The notes below the pieces were generated by a model. The model worked only from the letters and a program-made list of their open reading frames with translations. It was not told where the DNA came from and searched no databases. This document shows, piece by piece, positions 1 to 8,348 of a stretch of DNA of 64,000 bases (positions within the stretch are counted from its first letter, which is position 1; each line of letters begins with the position of its first letter). The position numbers and the translations under genes were made by a program. Source of the stretch: Peribacillus faecalis (GTDB lineage: Bacteria; Bacillota; Bacilli; Bacillales; DSM-1321); the NCBI RefSeq assembly GCF_014712675.1, contig NZ_JACXSI010000001.1, positions 62,001 through 126,000 on the forward strand, written 5' to 3'.

Positions 1-338
1 TATGTAGCGAGCTTGATTTTCTTTTCCGGATTGAACGTATTAACAGCTTTAATGAGTCCAATTGTTCCGATACTGATTAAATCCTCAATATTGATGCCTG
101 TGTTTTCGAATTTGCGGGCAATGTATACGACAAGACGCAAATTTCTTTCAATTAATATCGTTCTTGCCGTCTCATCTCCTTTCGGAAGCTTATGGATAAG
201 TACTTCCTCTTCTTCCTTCGATAAAGGGGGAGGCAAAGCTTCACTTCCGCCAATATAATGTATTTCATCGCTTTTCAAACGAAGTTTTATAAGCAGCTTA
301 TACCAATAAAATTTCATTTTAAAAATCAACTTTTTCAC
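1..338 (-). CDS. sigE: RNA polymerase sporulation sigma factor SigE, N-terminal part (cut by window edge)
   Basis: Only the first ~112 codons are inside the window; the gene runs off the left edge. The start is GTG at 338, preceded by AGGAGGA at 346-352. The N-terminus ([20 protein letters not shown]) matches the amphipathic, membrane-associated pro-sequence that is removed from pro-SigE. It is followed by [12 protein letters not shown]-like residues and sigma region 2.1-2.2 ([20 protein letters not shown], then [17 protein letters not shown]). SigE is the early mother-cell sigma factor of sporulation. The gene directly upstream is spoIIGA, whose product activates it, as in B. subtilis. Region 2.3 onward cannot be seen here. 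Confidence 0.95.
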   Translation of the reverse strand, partial: MKKLIFKMKFYWYKLLIKLRLKSDEIHYIGGSEALPPPLSKEEEEVLIHKLPKGDETARTILIERNLRLVVYIARKFENTGINIEDLISIGTIGLIKAVNTFNPEKKIKLAT

Positions 339-395
339 AGCTTATTCCTCCTTCTAAATTAGGAAATGGCGAGTATATTATATGGTAAAGAATGA

Positions 396-1319
396 TTATG
401 AGGCATTGTTTAGAGCCACCATCATCCGCGGATGAATGATGCACTCATACATCCCATCGTGAGACAGCGTTTGTACCGTTATGGCGACTATTCCCTTTTG
501 CACATATCCCGCCATATTGTCAGCTGTAATATGAATGGAATCCGGTCGAAACGCAAGCATAAGCTGCTGCTCCTTTCCCACTACTTTGTATGGGATTACC
601 CGCAAGCGTTCTCCCCATGAACTCTCCATATAATCAGACAGCTTTTCTGCTTTAACCGGCTCATGCAGCAGTTTCAGCACGTCAGCAGGAAAATTGTCTG
701 CTTGCGATGCGATAGACAAGATCATCACAGGGGTGTTTGTAATCGGTTCATATAATTGATTGCCAGTGTCAATCAATCCCTTGCAAGCAAAGGAAATTCC
801 CTTTATTTTTATAATCACATCGACAATGCCTGTATGAAGCATAACTGATGACTCCATGTCATCAAATACCCTTTTCGCATAAAGCCATGCACATGGAAAA
901 CCGAGCATAACAAACAGCCAGCTAACAGGATCACCAAAGCTTTTCGTTACGTAAAACAAACCATTGCTCGGGGAGGCTACGAGTTGATAGGAAAATAAAA
1001 AATGAATACCCATCAATATTCCGCCAGTCAAAAAAGTGACAAAATAAAATAGCAAACACGTTTTTACAAACACCTTCAAACGTAAAAAACCAAAAGCAAT
1101 GAAAACCATAATAAGTGAAACCGCCAGTTTTAACCAAACAGAATTCGCTAAGTGGCCGAAAGATGTAAAGGAAAGAAGAATAAAAAGCGCTCCCACTAAG
1201 CCCGCAAGCGCCAAGCGTATTGGCTTTGGTCTCCTCTTCAATAAAATCGACGTCCAATATAAAAGTAAGCAATCAAACAGCCAATTCAAAAGCAATATTA
1301 AATCAAGATAAGCTACCAA
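396..1319 (-). CDS. spoIIGA: Sporulation sigma-E factor-processing aspartic peptidase SpoIIGA
   Basis: A 307-residue protein with about five hydrophobic segments in the first half and a soluble C-terminal half. The half-retroviral-type aspartic protease motif LIDTGNQLYEPITNTPV is visible near residues 180-200 (catalytic Asp in DTGN). SpoIIGA sits in the sporulation septum and cleaves pro-SigE after SpoIIR signalling from the forespore. I chose TTG at 1319 because it lies 4 nt after GGAGG (1324-1328) and gives x-x-x-YLDL, the same spacing as MKIYLDV in B. subtilis. In-frame GTG codons at 1322 and 1340 are alternatives, but the first overlaps the ribosome site and the second lacks one. Followed by sigE after ~57 nt; promoter candidate at 1461-1548. 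Confidence 0.92.
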   Translation of the reverse strand: MVAYLDLILLLNWLFDCLLLYWTSILLKRRPKPIRLALAGLVGALFILLSFTSFGHLANSVWLKLAVSLIMVFIAFGFLRLKVFVKTCLLFYFVTFLTGGILMGIHFLFSYQLVASPSNGLFYVTKSFGDPVSWLFVMLGFPCAWLYAKRVFDDMESSVMLHTGIVDVIIKIKGISFACKGLIDTGNQLYEPITNTPVMILSIASQADNFPADVLKLLHEPVKAEKLSDYMESSWGERLRVIPYKVVGKEQQLMLAFRPDSIHITADNMAGYVQKGIVAITVQTLSHDGMYECIIHPRMMVALNNAS

Positions 1320-1460
1320 CACTCCTCCCCCTATTAGCACGGTCCGATTTGAACACCGATTACAGCTATTAATCTATCAACCATCGCTTCATTTCCGCTA
1401 ATCATAAACAATCAGGCTGTCACCAATACCTAGATTCCAAACTGTTGAAGAGATAAAAAA

Positions 1461-1548
1461 AGTATATCCTACCCTGCCCATAAAAGTATGTCGCTTTATG
1501 GGCAATAAAAAAGAGAGATTTATTCGTTTTTTTAAGAATTTTGTCGCT
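1461..1548 (-). promoter_or_regulatory. Candidate Spo0A-controlled sigma-A promoter of spoIIGA-sigE
   Basis: On the minus strand a good -10 (TATACT, 1466-1461) lies exactly 22 bp from GCGACA (1494-1489), a 4/6 match to TTGACA. The spoIIG promoter of B. subtilis is known for the same abnormal 22-bp spacing, with Spo0A boxes overlapping the -35. Here the heptamer AGCGACA (close to the Spo0A box TTCGACA) occurs at 1495-1489 and again at 1548-1542, 53 bp or about five helical turns apart. A perfect 9-bp inverted repeat (GCCCATAAA 1476-1484, TTTATGGGC 1495-1503) spans the spacer. The architecture match is inference; the boxes are imperfect. Confidence 0.45.
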
Positions 1549-1601
1549 ATACTTTTTTTAAAAAAGAAAAATCGCCAATCGCCTTGCTCTGTTCTTCCAA
1601 A

Positions 1602-1649
1602 CAAAAAAGCTATCGTGAACAGAATGTTAAACAATCTGTTCACGATAGC
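1602..1649 (-). terminator. Rho-independent terminator of ftsZ
   Basis: Perfect 15-bp stem (1609-1623 with 1635-1649) followed on the minus strand by TTTTTTG. It lies 16 nt after the ftsZ stop and separates the division cluster from the sporulation promoter of spoIIGA. Confidence 0.9.
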
Positions 1650-1664
1650 CTTTGTCCTATTTTA

Positions 1665-2807
1665 TTATTTACGGCGATTACGCAAAAATGTTGGAATATC
1701 AAGCGCTTCTTCAGTTGGAGCAGAAGAAGCTGTTCTTTGCGGCTCCGATGTTTCCGTTCTTGTATTGACCGGCTTAGCAGCAGATGTTGTAGCTGATGCA
1801 GTCGTTCTTTGCGGTTGAGCATAGTTTGGCTTAGCCGGTTTTTCATGTGATTCTGTTTCAGTAAAACCTGTAGCAATCACAGTTACAACAATTTCATCTT
1901 TTAAGTTTTCGTTAATAACAGAACCGAAAATCATATTAACTTCTTGGTCAGAAGCAGACGCGACAATATCAGCCGCTTCCTGAACTTCAAACAAGCTTAA
2001 GTTAGTTCCGCCGGTAATATTCATCAGCACACCTTGTGCACCATCGATAGTTTTCTCAAGCAATGGTGAAGAAATAGCTTTCTTCGCTGCTTCCGCTGCA
2101 CGGTTTTCGCCAGATGCGACACCGATACCCATTAATGCAGAACCTTTGTTGCTCATAATTGTTTTTACATCAGCGAAGTCCAAGTTGATTAAACCAGGAG
2201 TCGCAATCAAGTCGGAAATACCTTGAACACCTTGACGAAGTACATTATCCGCTTCACGGAATGCTTCAAGCATAGGTGTGTTTTTATCAACAATCTCTAA
2301 TAGACGGTCGTTCGGAATTACGATTAATGTATCTACCGCTTCCTTCATTGCAGAAATACCGCCTTGAGCTTGGTTAGCACGTTTGCGGCCTTCAAATGTA
2401 AACGGTCTGGTTACTACACCTACAGTTAGAGCTCCAAGTTCACGGGCAATATTAGCGATAACAGGAGCAGCACCTGTTCCTGTACCTCCGCCCATACCTG
2501 CAGTTACGAATACCATATCTGCTCCGCGAAGTGCTTCTTCAATTTGCTCTCTTGTTTCTTCAGCCGCTTTTTTGCCCACTTCAGGGTTTGCACCAGCACC
2601 AAGTCCGCGCGTCAATTTACCGCCAATTTGCATTTTTACTTCAGCTTTTGAAAGATTAAGAGCTTGAGCATCTGTATTAACTGCAATGAAATCAACACCT
2701 TGCACCCCATGCTCAATCATTCTATTAACAGCATTGCCGCCGCCGCCGCCAACGCCAATTACTTTAATTTTTGCCAATGCATCTGTATTAGATTCAAACT
2801 CTAACAT
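1665..2807 (-). CDS. ftsZ: Cell division GTPase FtsZ
   Basis: A 380-residue tubulin-like GTPase that polymerises into the Z-ring at mid-cell and at the polar sporulation septum. The GTP-binding loop GGGTGTG is at residues 106-112, preceded by the N-terminal [14 protein letters not shown] variable linker rich in T, A, P and E (about 320-365) precedes the conserved C-terminal peptide [12 protein letters not shown], which docks FtsA and other partners. Length is normal for Bacillus. Start ATG is preceded by TAGGAGGATAAT. It follows ftsA after 36 nt in the same operon and ends in the terminator at 1602-1649. Confidence 0.98.
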   Translation of the reverse strand: MLEFESNTDALAKIKVIGVGGGGGNAVNRMIEHGVQGVDFIAVNTDAQALNLSKAEVKMQIGGKLTRGLGAGANPEVGKKAAEETREQIEEALRGADMVFVTAGMGGGTGTGAAPVIANIARELGALTVGVVTRPFTFEGRKRANQAQGGISAMKEAVDTLIVIPNDRLLEIVDKNTPMLEAFREADNVLRQGVQGISDLIATPGLINLDFADVKTIMSNKGSALMGIGVASGENRAAEAAKKAISSPLLEKTIDGAQGVLMNITGGTNLSLFEVQEAADIVASASDQEVNMIFGSVINENLKDEIVVTVIATGFTETESHEKPAKPNYAQPQRTTASATTSAAKPVNTRTETSEPQRTASSAPTEEALDIPTFLRNRRK

Positions 2808-2843
2808 ATTATCCTCCTAGTTCCGCTACGCTCTTTGAATAGC

Positions 2844-4136
2844 TTATTCAAAGAAATAACCTAGTAATTTTTTAAATTTCCCTTTTTCATTTGGATCTTT
2901 TTTGCTTTTTTCAGGAACAGCCACTTTTTCAACCGGTCTGTTTGGAATTGTTTCCGGTTGTTTTACAGGAATTGGAGCCGGGCTGCTGCTTAATGAAACG
3001 CCCGACATTCTCTCTTTGTCTAATGCATGTTTCAATAAACCGACTGCTGTCGTAAACTGAGGCTCTCTGACACCAATGTAATTCGGTTCGGCTGTTCTGA
3101 CTCGGTTTTGAAGCGTTTGCTGCGCCAGTTCCAGAAGACCCGGCATTTTAACAACCCCGCCAGTTAAGACAAAACCACTAGGAATATCTCTAAAACCTTG
3201 TCTATTTAATTGTTCTAACATTAGCTCAAATATCTCTATTAAACGGGCTTCAATGATTTCAGCCAGCATTAACTGATTGCAAGGCACCTTTTGATCGCTT
3301 CCGATAATCGGCACATGAAAAATCTCATCCTCGGATGCATCATCATAAAATGCATGTCCATATTTTAGCTTTATTTTTTCTGCATCTTCCATCGTTGTAC
3401 GGAGAACAATCGATAAATCTTTTGTAATTGTGTCTCCTCCGACCGGGAGAACAGACGTTGATACTAACTGTCCGCCTTCAAACATTGTGACAGTCGTTGA
3501 GCCTCCGCCGATATCCACTAAGGCAACGCCCAATTCTTTTTCATCCCGTGAAAGAACAAGTGAGCCGGCAGCCAATGGTTGCAAGGCAATATCAACAATT
3601 TCCAGCCCCGCTCTTTCAACACAGCGCAAAGTATTATGTAAAATTGTTTTCATGCTCGTGATCAGCAGTCCCTTCATTTCAAGACGGACACCAATCATAC
3701 CTCGCGGATCCTTTATTTCATCCAATTCATCCACTTTATAGCTAACAGGAATTATATCAATCACTTCACGGTCAGCCGGTATCGTCATGACTTCAGCAGC
3801 TTCTTTTACACGCATAACGTCATGCTGTGTAATTTCTTTATTCTCACTTGAGACTGCAACAATTCCATGACATGGATGGAGCATCACGTGATTTCCACTT
3901 ATTCCTACAACTACTTGCTTTATTTGGACACCAACCATTCTTTCTGCCTGTTCAACAGCATTTTTAATTGAACGAACGGTTTCATCAATATCAACAATCG
4001 CCCCTTTACGCAGCCCCGTTGATTTCACATTTCCAACACCAAGTATATTAAAAGTGTCATGGACCATTTCGCCAATAATCACTTTAACACTCGATGTACC
4101 GATGTCTAAACTGACATAGATTTCATTGTTGTTCAC
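2844..4136 (-). CDS. ftsA: Cell division protein FtsA (actin-like Z-ring tether)
   Basis: A 430-residue actin-fold ATPase that anchors FtsZ to the membrane. Visible: phosphate-1 motif SLDIGTSSVKVIIGE near the N-terminus, SHS2/1C region, phosphate-2 motif VALVDIGGGSTTVTMF near residue 205, and a C-terminal amphipathic helix GKFKKLLGYFFE for membrane binding. GTG at 4136 is chosen because it gives VNNNEIYVSLDIG, matching the B. subtilis N-terminus MNNNELYVSLDIG, and it has AGGGGGTG about 8 nt upstream. An ATG at 4154 would add six residues with no homologous counterpart. Upstream lies a 160-nt A+T-rich spacer after sbp. Confidence 0.97.
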   Translation of the reverse strand: MNNNEIYVSLDIGTSSVKVIIGEMVHDTFNILGVGNVKSTGLRKGAIVDIDETVRSIKNAVEQAERMVGVQIKQVVVGISGNHVMLHPCHGIVAVSSENKEITQHDVMRVKEAAEVMTIPADREVIDIIPVSYKVDELDEIKDPRGMIGVRLEMKGLLITSMKTILHNTLRCVERAGLEIVDIALQPLAAGSLVLSRDEKELGVALVDIGGGSTTVTMFEGGQLVSTSVLPVGGDTITKDLSIVLRTTMEDAEKIKLKYGHAFYDDASEDEIFHVPIIGSDQKVPCNQLMLAEIIEARLIEIFELMLEQLNRQGFRDIPSGFVLTGGVVKMPGLLELAQQTLQNRVRTAEPNYIGVREPQFTTAVGLLKHALDKERMSGVSLSSSPAPIPVKQPETIPNRPVEKVAVPEKSKKDPNEKGKFKKLLGYFFE

Positions 4137-4298
4137 TCCATGGCACCCCCTCATTAAGGAAATTAATTCTAGAACAACTGTAAATTATTATATATTAATA
4201 GAATAGTATAAAATAGCACAAAAAACCATATGTATAAATTCAACAAATGAAGGTTTTTCCCCTTTTTTATCATAAATGATTTAAAAGGGGAATTATAC

Positions 4299-4661
4299 TT
4301 ATTTTTGTGATTTTTCTTTTTTTCTTGCAGTGAAGTTTGCCAGAATAATTCTTCTTATAACAGCTATATTCTGGAACAAGCGAACTCCGAATGCAAATAC
4401 TGCCGCTAAATATAAGTCTACACCAAGATGAACACCTAGAAAAGATAAACTTGCAGCCAATATTATATTAAAAAAGAACCCGGACACAAATACCAATTCA
4501 TCGTAGACATTTTGCAGTTGTGCTCTGATGCCCCCAAATAACGTGTCCAAAGCAGCTAAAATGGCTATAGATAAGTAATTTGAGTACTCAGGCGGTATAT
4601 TGAAGTCCGTCAAAAGACCCAGCGCAACGCCAATGACTAGTCCAAAAATCGACAGCCACAT
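4299..4661 (-). CDS. sbp: Small basic membrane protein Sbp (DUF1290)
   Basis: A 120-residue protein with three or four membrane segments and a basic tail (ARKKEKSQK). The family (small basic protein, DUF1290) always sits between the two DUF881 genes and ftsA in Bacilli, as here; function is unknown. Its ATG overlaps the ylxX stop by 1 nt (TAATG), so the genes are translationally coupled. Confidence 0.9.
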   Translation of the reverse strand: MWLSIFGLVIGVALGLLTDFNIPPEYSNYLSIAILAALDTLFGGIRAQLQNVYDELVFVSGFFFNIILAASLSFLGVHLGVDLYLAAVFAFGVRLFQNIAVIRRIILANFTARKKEKSQK

Positions 4662-5389
4662 TAGCTATCCTCCTCCTTGCTTTGGATTACAGGCGACATA
4701 TGATCAACTTTTATCGCATTGCGATACGCCGGTATGGTAATAGAAGAGTCCGGTTCCGATATGTCCAGAGACAGATTTTCCATAAAAAGCTCATCTAATA
4801 TTTGACTCGCTTTAAGCCTGTCTCTTAATTTGTCTGCATTCGATGCTATCACCTTTATTTCAATAGGGTATCTATTAAGTGACACACCGTCAATTTTAGT
4901 AATTCCATTTACATCCCGTATAACGGTAGTATTGACGATTCTTTCTTCATTGACTGAAACATGCTTGGCCTCATACTTATTCAGCTCGTTAATAAGTCTT
5001 TGCAGCAATTCCGGTGAAATCTGCTTGACTGATTGCCCCATAATAAGCTCAGCCGGCAACGGAGTGATTGTTAATATTAAACCATTTCCCGATACATCCG
5101 TCAGTCCCGCTTCAGCCTTCAGTTCTTCGAGAGTGCTTTTTAGCGCGCTCTCCTTGCTGGAAGAACGCTCGGATTGATAACGGGCAAGCTGGTCCTCAAG
5201 CACATTAATTTCTTCAAGCAGTGTTTCCTGCTGTTTCTGTTCTTCTAATAGAGCAGCCTTCAATTCCCACATATCCCGGGTATCACGCTCTTTAGGTTCT
5301 TGAACAGTCTTAAATTGAACAGCAAGCATAAAACCAATAACAGAAGAAACCAGGACAAAACCTGTACTTATTCTTTTTTTCAATGACAT
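4661..5389 (-). CDS. ylxX: DUF881 family protein YlxX
   Basis: A 242-residue protein: one N-terminal membrane anchor (residues ~8-25), a coiled coil (about 45-80, rich in E, Q and L), then the extracytoplasmic DUF881 domain. The family has no established biochemical role. ATG at 5389 lies 7 nt after AAGGAAG; in-frame GTG (5392) and TTG (5395) just upstream are less well placed. It is paralogous to the adjacent ylxW (shared ISPELLQRLINELN / NVINELYISGA and VNGQRL/VNEERI regions). Coupled to sbp. Confidence 0.85.
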   Translation of the reverse strand: MSLKKRISTGFVLVSSVIGFMLAVQFKTVQEPKERDTRDMWELKAALLEEQKQQETLLEEINVLEDQLARYQSERSSSKESALKSTLEELKAEAGLTDVSGNGLILTITPLPAELIMGQSVKQISPELLQRLINELNKYEAKHVSVNEERIVNTTVIRDVNGITKIDGVSLNRYPIEIKVIASNADKLRDRLKASQILDELFMENLSLDISEPDSSITIPAYRNAIKVDHMSPVIQSKEEDS

Positions 5390-5401
5390 CACCAAACTTC
5401 C

Positions 5402-6103
5402 TTAGCCGCCTATTATCGGATTCATAATAATATTTGCTTGTTTTTCTATAGTAAAGATGATGTTTTCATTAACTAACCGGTCTCTTGTTCCTCCGGTTAA
5501 TAAAAGGGCTGCTTCTAATACATCCGCATCTCCTATTGCTGTTATGACAAATGGTGCAGGATGCTGTTTCCCGTCAATTGTTATAACAGGTCCATTGCAG
5601 ACAATGTAAGAGTTATGCTTCAGCCTTTGCCCATTCACCGCAACCGCTGAAGCACCGGATATATACAGTTCATTGATGACATTGAATACATGATGCTCAT
5701 GGACAATATAATCGTTAATATTATATTGCGAAGCATCATAATCGCCATCTTCTAATTTAACCGATACACCTGAACCGGAAACTTTTATTTTCCCTAAATA
5801 CATACGAAATTTCTCCGCGTCTTCAGCCAAATTAAATAACACTTGTTCTTCATTAGCAATGTCTGTTTCATACATTGAAATTTCTTCTTGCGCTTCAATT
5901 ACTTGCTGGTGAAGCTCTCTGTTCTTCTCTTCTTGACTGATGAGCTCTTTTCTAAGCTGATATTCCTCATTCCATAGCTCATCCACATTCGCCTGTTCCT
6001 TGTTTTCTTTCGTAACATTGTAGGAGAAAGCAATCAAAAAGCCCAGAATCAAAAAAACAAGAGATAAAATAACCTGTTTACCGTTAACTTTTATACCTTT
6101 AAT
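5402..6103 (-). CDS. ylxW: DUF881 family protein YlxW, apparent ATT start
   Basis: A DUF881 paralogue of ylxX with a single N-terminal membrane segment (QVILSLVFLILGFLIAFSYN), a coiled coil and an extracytoplasmic domain (SGSGVSVKLEDGDYDASQYN and following). No ATG, GTG or TTG follows the strong ribosome sites GGGAGG (6116-6121) and GGGAG (6109-6113) until inside the membrane helix; the first plausible initiator is ATT at 6103. An in-frame ATG at 6151 lies inside divIB, has only a weak Shine-Dalgarno, and would add 16 residues absent from YlxW proteins as I recall them. ATT starts are known for infC. Start is therefore uncertain between 6103 and 6151. Confidence 0.8.
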   Translation of the reverse strand: MKGIKVNGKQVILSLVFLILGFLIAFSYNVTKENKEQANVDELWNEEYQLRKELISQEEKNRELHQQVIEAQEEISMYETDIANEEQVLFNLAEDAEKFRMYLGKIKVSGSGVSVKLEDGDYDASQYNINDYIVHEHHVFNVINELYISGASAVAVNGQRLKHNSYIVCNGPVITIDGKQHPAPFVITAIGDADVLEAALLLTGGTRDRLVNENIIFTIEKQANIIMNPIIGG

Positions 6104-6122
6104 TGTTGCTCCCTTCCTCCCT

Positions 6123-6890
6123 TTATTCCGATTGAGGCTCTGAAGATTCATATGCCCTGAAATATGAACCTACTTCCAAGTCAATAACTCCTTTAACATT
6201 CGGTTCCAGTTGACTGACAATAGAAGGATAATGAACCAGCTTGTCCGCTAATGTTCTGGAATTCGCACTCACTTCATATCCATCATTCATATATAATTTC
6301 ACCCGATAAGAGTCTGTTTCAGAAGGATTAAAATGTATTTCTGAAATAGCATTGTTTATTTCTTCAGGTAATTCTTCTAAGGCAGCAATGACCGAATCCA
6401 GTTCTTTCCCTTCTCCAAAGCCAAACAAGAGCGGGGCATGCACCGGAACGACATTTACTTCGGCACTCTCCATTATTTTACCGCTGGACAAAATCGGCTT
6501 GTAAACAGATCCGTCAACTAAGTAGGCAAGGCGCTTATATTCCTCAACCTTAATCTGCACTGAATTTGGTAAAATTATGGAGATATCGGCCTCTTTTATT
6601 TCAGGCAATTGCTTTAAACGCTCCAAAATCTCTTCTTTATCAACTTTCCAAATTGTTGTATCAGTACTAAGACCGCTCGATTCCACTATTATATTTTCGG
6701 ACGTATACACGTTTCCTTGAATATTAATTTTATTAACATTACTCAATGGAGATAGAAAATATAAAACAAATATAAGCAAAAGGAAGAAAACGGACAAAAG
6801 CGCAATGGCTCTTCTGTTTGCCTTTTTCTTTCTGCGTTGCTTCAGTTTCGGAATACGGTCTTCTAGCGAAACTACATTTTCCTTCTCCAA
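6123..6890 (-). CDS. divIB: Cell division protein DivIB (FtsQ family)
   Basis: A 255-residue bitopic membrane protein: basic cytoplasmic N-terminus (KLKQRRKKKANRRA), a membrane helix at ~28-48, a POTRA domain beginning at VNKINIQGNVYTSENIIVES, then the FtsQ/DivIB beta domain. It acts with FtsL and DivIC at the septum to control the FtsW-PBP2B synthase. Downstream neighbours ylxW, ylxX and sbp are usual; upstream, murB is missing from its normal place between murG and divIB. Confidence 0.93.
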   Translation of the reverse strand: MEKENVVSLEDRIPKLKQRRKKKANRRAIALLSVFFLLLIFVLYFLSPLSNVNKINIQGNVYTSENIIVESSGLSTDTTIWKVDKEEILERLKQLPEIKEADISIILPNSVQIKVEEYKRLAYLVDGSVYKPILSSGKIMESAEVNVVPVHAPLLFGFGEGKELDSVIAALEELPEEINNAISEIHFNPSETDSYRVKLYMNDGYEVSANSRTLADKLVHYPSIVSQLEPNVKGVIDLEVGSYFRAYESSEPQSE

Positions 6891-6967
6891 TGATTACACC
6901 TCTTGCATTCATAAGTCATTTACTCAACCCGAATTTCTCCGGCATAATACACCCTTCTCCCCTAATA

Positions 6968-6992
6968 GGACGGGATAACTAAGATCCCGTCC
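6968..6992. other. Inverted repeat between murG and divIB
   Basis: Perfect 9-bp stem (GGACGGGAT / ATCCCGTCC) with a 7-nt loop, in the spot where murB normally lies. On the minus strand it is followed by TATTAGGGG, so the U-tract is poor; it may be a weak attenuator between murG and divIB rather than a full terminator. Confidence 0.5.
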
Positions 6993-7004
6993 TGGATGCG
7001 TCAT

Positions 7005-8099
7005 TTATTTTGACGTGAGTTCACGCATTACTGCATATAATTTTTTGCTGGCATCAGGAACACCTAATTCTTTTGCCGCCGTCTTCATACTGTTGAGTTT
7101 TTCTTTAGATAACAAAATTTCATCGATATTTCCCAGCAGCTTCCCGCCTGTTAAATCTTTCTCTAAAATCATATTGGCTGCATGATGATTTACAAGCGAA
7201 AGCGCATTTTTCTCTTGATGATTATTTGTTACATACGGACTCGGAACTAAGATGCTCGGAACGCCTAAAGCTGTTAATTCAGCTAATGTTGTCGCTCCTG
7301 CCCGGGCAACAACTAAATCTACTCCTGCCAGAACTTCAGGCATATTATGGATAAACGGTTTCACGATTACATTATCTGAACTGCCGATTAAATTCAGCTC
7401 TTCCATGACTTTTTCATAATGAACGTCCCCTGTAACATATATAAGCTGATACGGTTTCTCTTTTAGTTCTGCCATCACTTTCAAAAGCGCATCATTAATC
7501 GGACGTGCTCCGCGGCTCCCGCCGACAACCAGCACTGTTTCTTTGTTCGCATCCAAACCAAGTTTTCTTATACCCTCTTTCCCGGAAAAAGCGAGCACTT
7601 CAGAAGCTCTAGGATTACCGGTAAATACCGTTTTGCTTTCTGGGAAGAAAGAAGTTGCTTCCGGGAAGCATACCGCTACCTTTGATGCATAACGGCTTAA
7701 AAATTTATTCGTTAAGCCGGGAACGCTATTTTGTTCATGAATGATCGTCGGGATGCCCAGCTTTGCCGCAGCATAAACAACAGGGCCGCAAACATAGCCG
7801 CCTGTACCGATTACAACGTCCGCTTTAAATTCCTTCAGCATCTTTTTGCTTTCGCTGACACCTTTCAGAAAGCGTATAACCGTTTTGACGTTATCAAAAG
7901 ATAGTTTTCTTTTGAATCCTGTAATTTCGATCGCTTTAAACGGAATGTTCTCTCTTCTTACAAGCGTACTTTCCAATCCTTTTTCAGTACCTATGTATAA
8001 AAACGAACAATCTTTCTCATTTTTCTGTATTTCTCTTATCAAAGCCAAAGCCGGATAAATATGCCCTCCAGTTCCGCCTCCGCTGACAACAATCCTCAT
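7005..8099 (-). CDS. murG: MurG, UDP-GlcNAc:lipid I N-acetylglucosaminyltransferase
   Basis: A 364-residue GT-B (GT28) enzyme that converts lipid I to lipid II on the cytoplasmic face of the membrane. The N-terminal glycine loop [15 protein letters not shown] (residues 6-20) and the second-domain loops [13 protein letters not shown] and [20 protein letters not shown] are typical. The length equals that of B. subtilis MurG. It follows spoVE after ~250 nt that contain the spoVE terminator; the remaining ~200 nt may hold a separate promoter that I could not define. Confidence 0.97.
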   Translation of the reverse strand: MRIVVSGGGTGGHIYPALALIREIQKNEKDCSFLYIGTEKGLESTLVRRENIPFKAIEITGFKRKLSFDNVKTVIRFLKGVSESKKMLKEFKADVVIGTGGYVCGPVVYAAAKLGIPTIIHEQNSVPGLTNKFLSRYASKVAVCFPEATSFFPESKTVFTGNPRASEVLAFSGKEGIRKLGLDANKETVLVVGGSRGARPINDALLKVMAELKEKPYQLIYVTGDVHYEKVMEELNLIGSSDNVIVKPFIHNMPEVLAGVDLVVARAGATTLAELTALGVPSILVPSPYVTNNHQEKNALSLVNHHAANMILEKDLTGGKLLGNIDEILLSKEKLNSMKTAAKELGVPDASKKLYAVMRELTSK

Positions 8100-8303
8100 G
8101 TATTCACCTCATACTATCTTTATGCTTCCTGCAATTAACATTTAGAAGCCTTCAACTTATTTTACTACAAAAAAACTGCTAATAGAAGGTTTCCTTTGCA
8201 CTAAACAGTAAGGTTTTATCCAAGTATTCGCTTACTCCATCCGGATACCGAATCATAAGTGCAAACTTTCACCGAGCGCACAGTTATTTTTGATGTTACA
8301 TAC

Positions 8304-8339
8304 AAGAACTTCCGTAAAACAAGTTTTACGGAAGTTCTT
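8304..8339 (-). terminator. Terminator of spoVE
   Basis: A 17-bp perfect inverted repeat (8304-8320 with 8323-8339) 10 nt after the spoVE stop; minus-strand continuation GTTCTTGTATG is moderately U-rich. Confidence 0.7.
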
Positions 8340-8348
8340 AAGAGTATT

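Noticed and set aside
1398-1643. An 81-codon minus-strand frame upstream of spoIIGA
   Set aside because: It covers the ftsZ terminator and the candidate spoIIG promoter, is Phe-rich low-complexity and lacks a ribosome site.
4260-4290. CCCCTTTT...AAAAGGGG inverted repeat between sbp and ftsA as a terminator
   Set aside because: Neither strand shows a U-tract after the stem, and the genes are normally cotranscribed.
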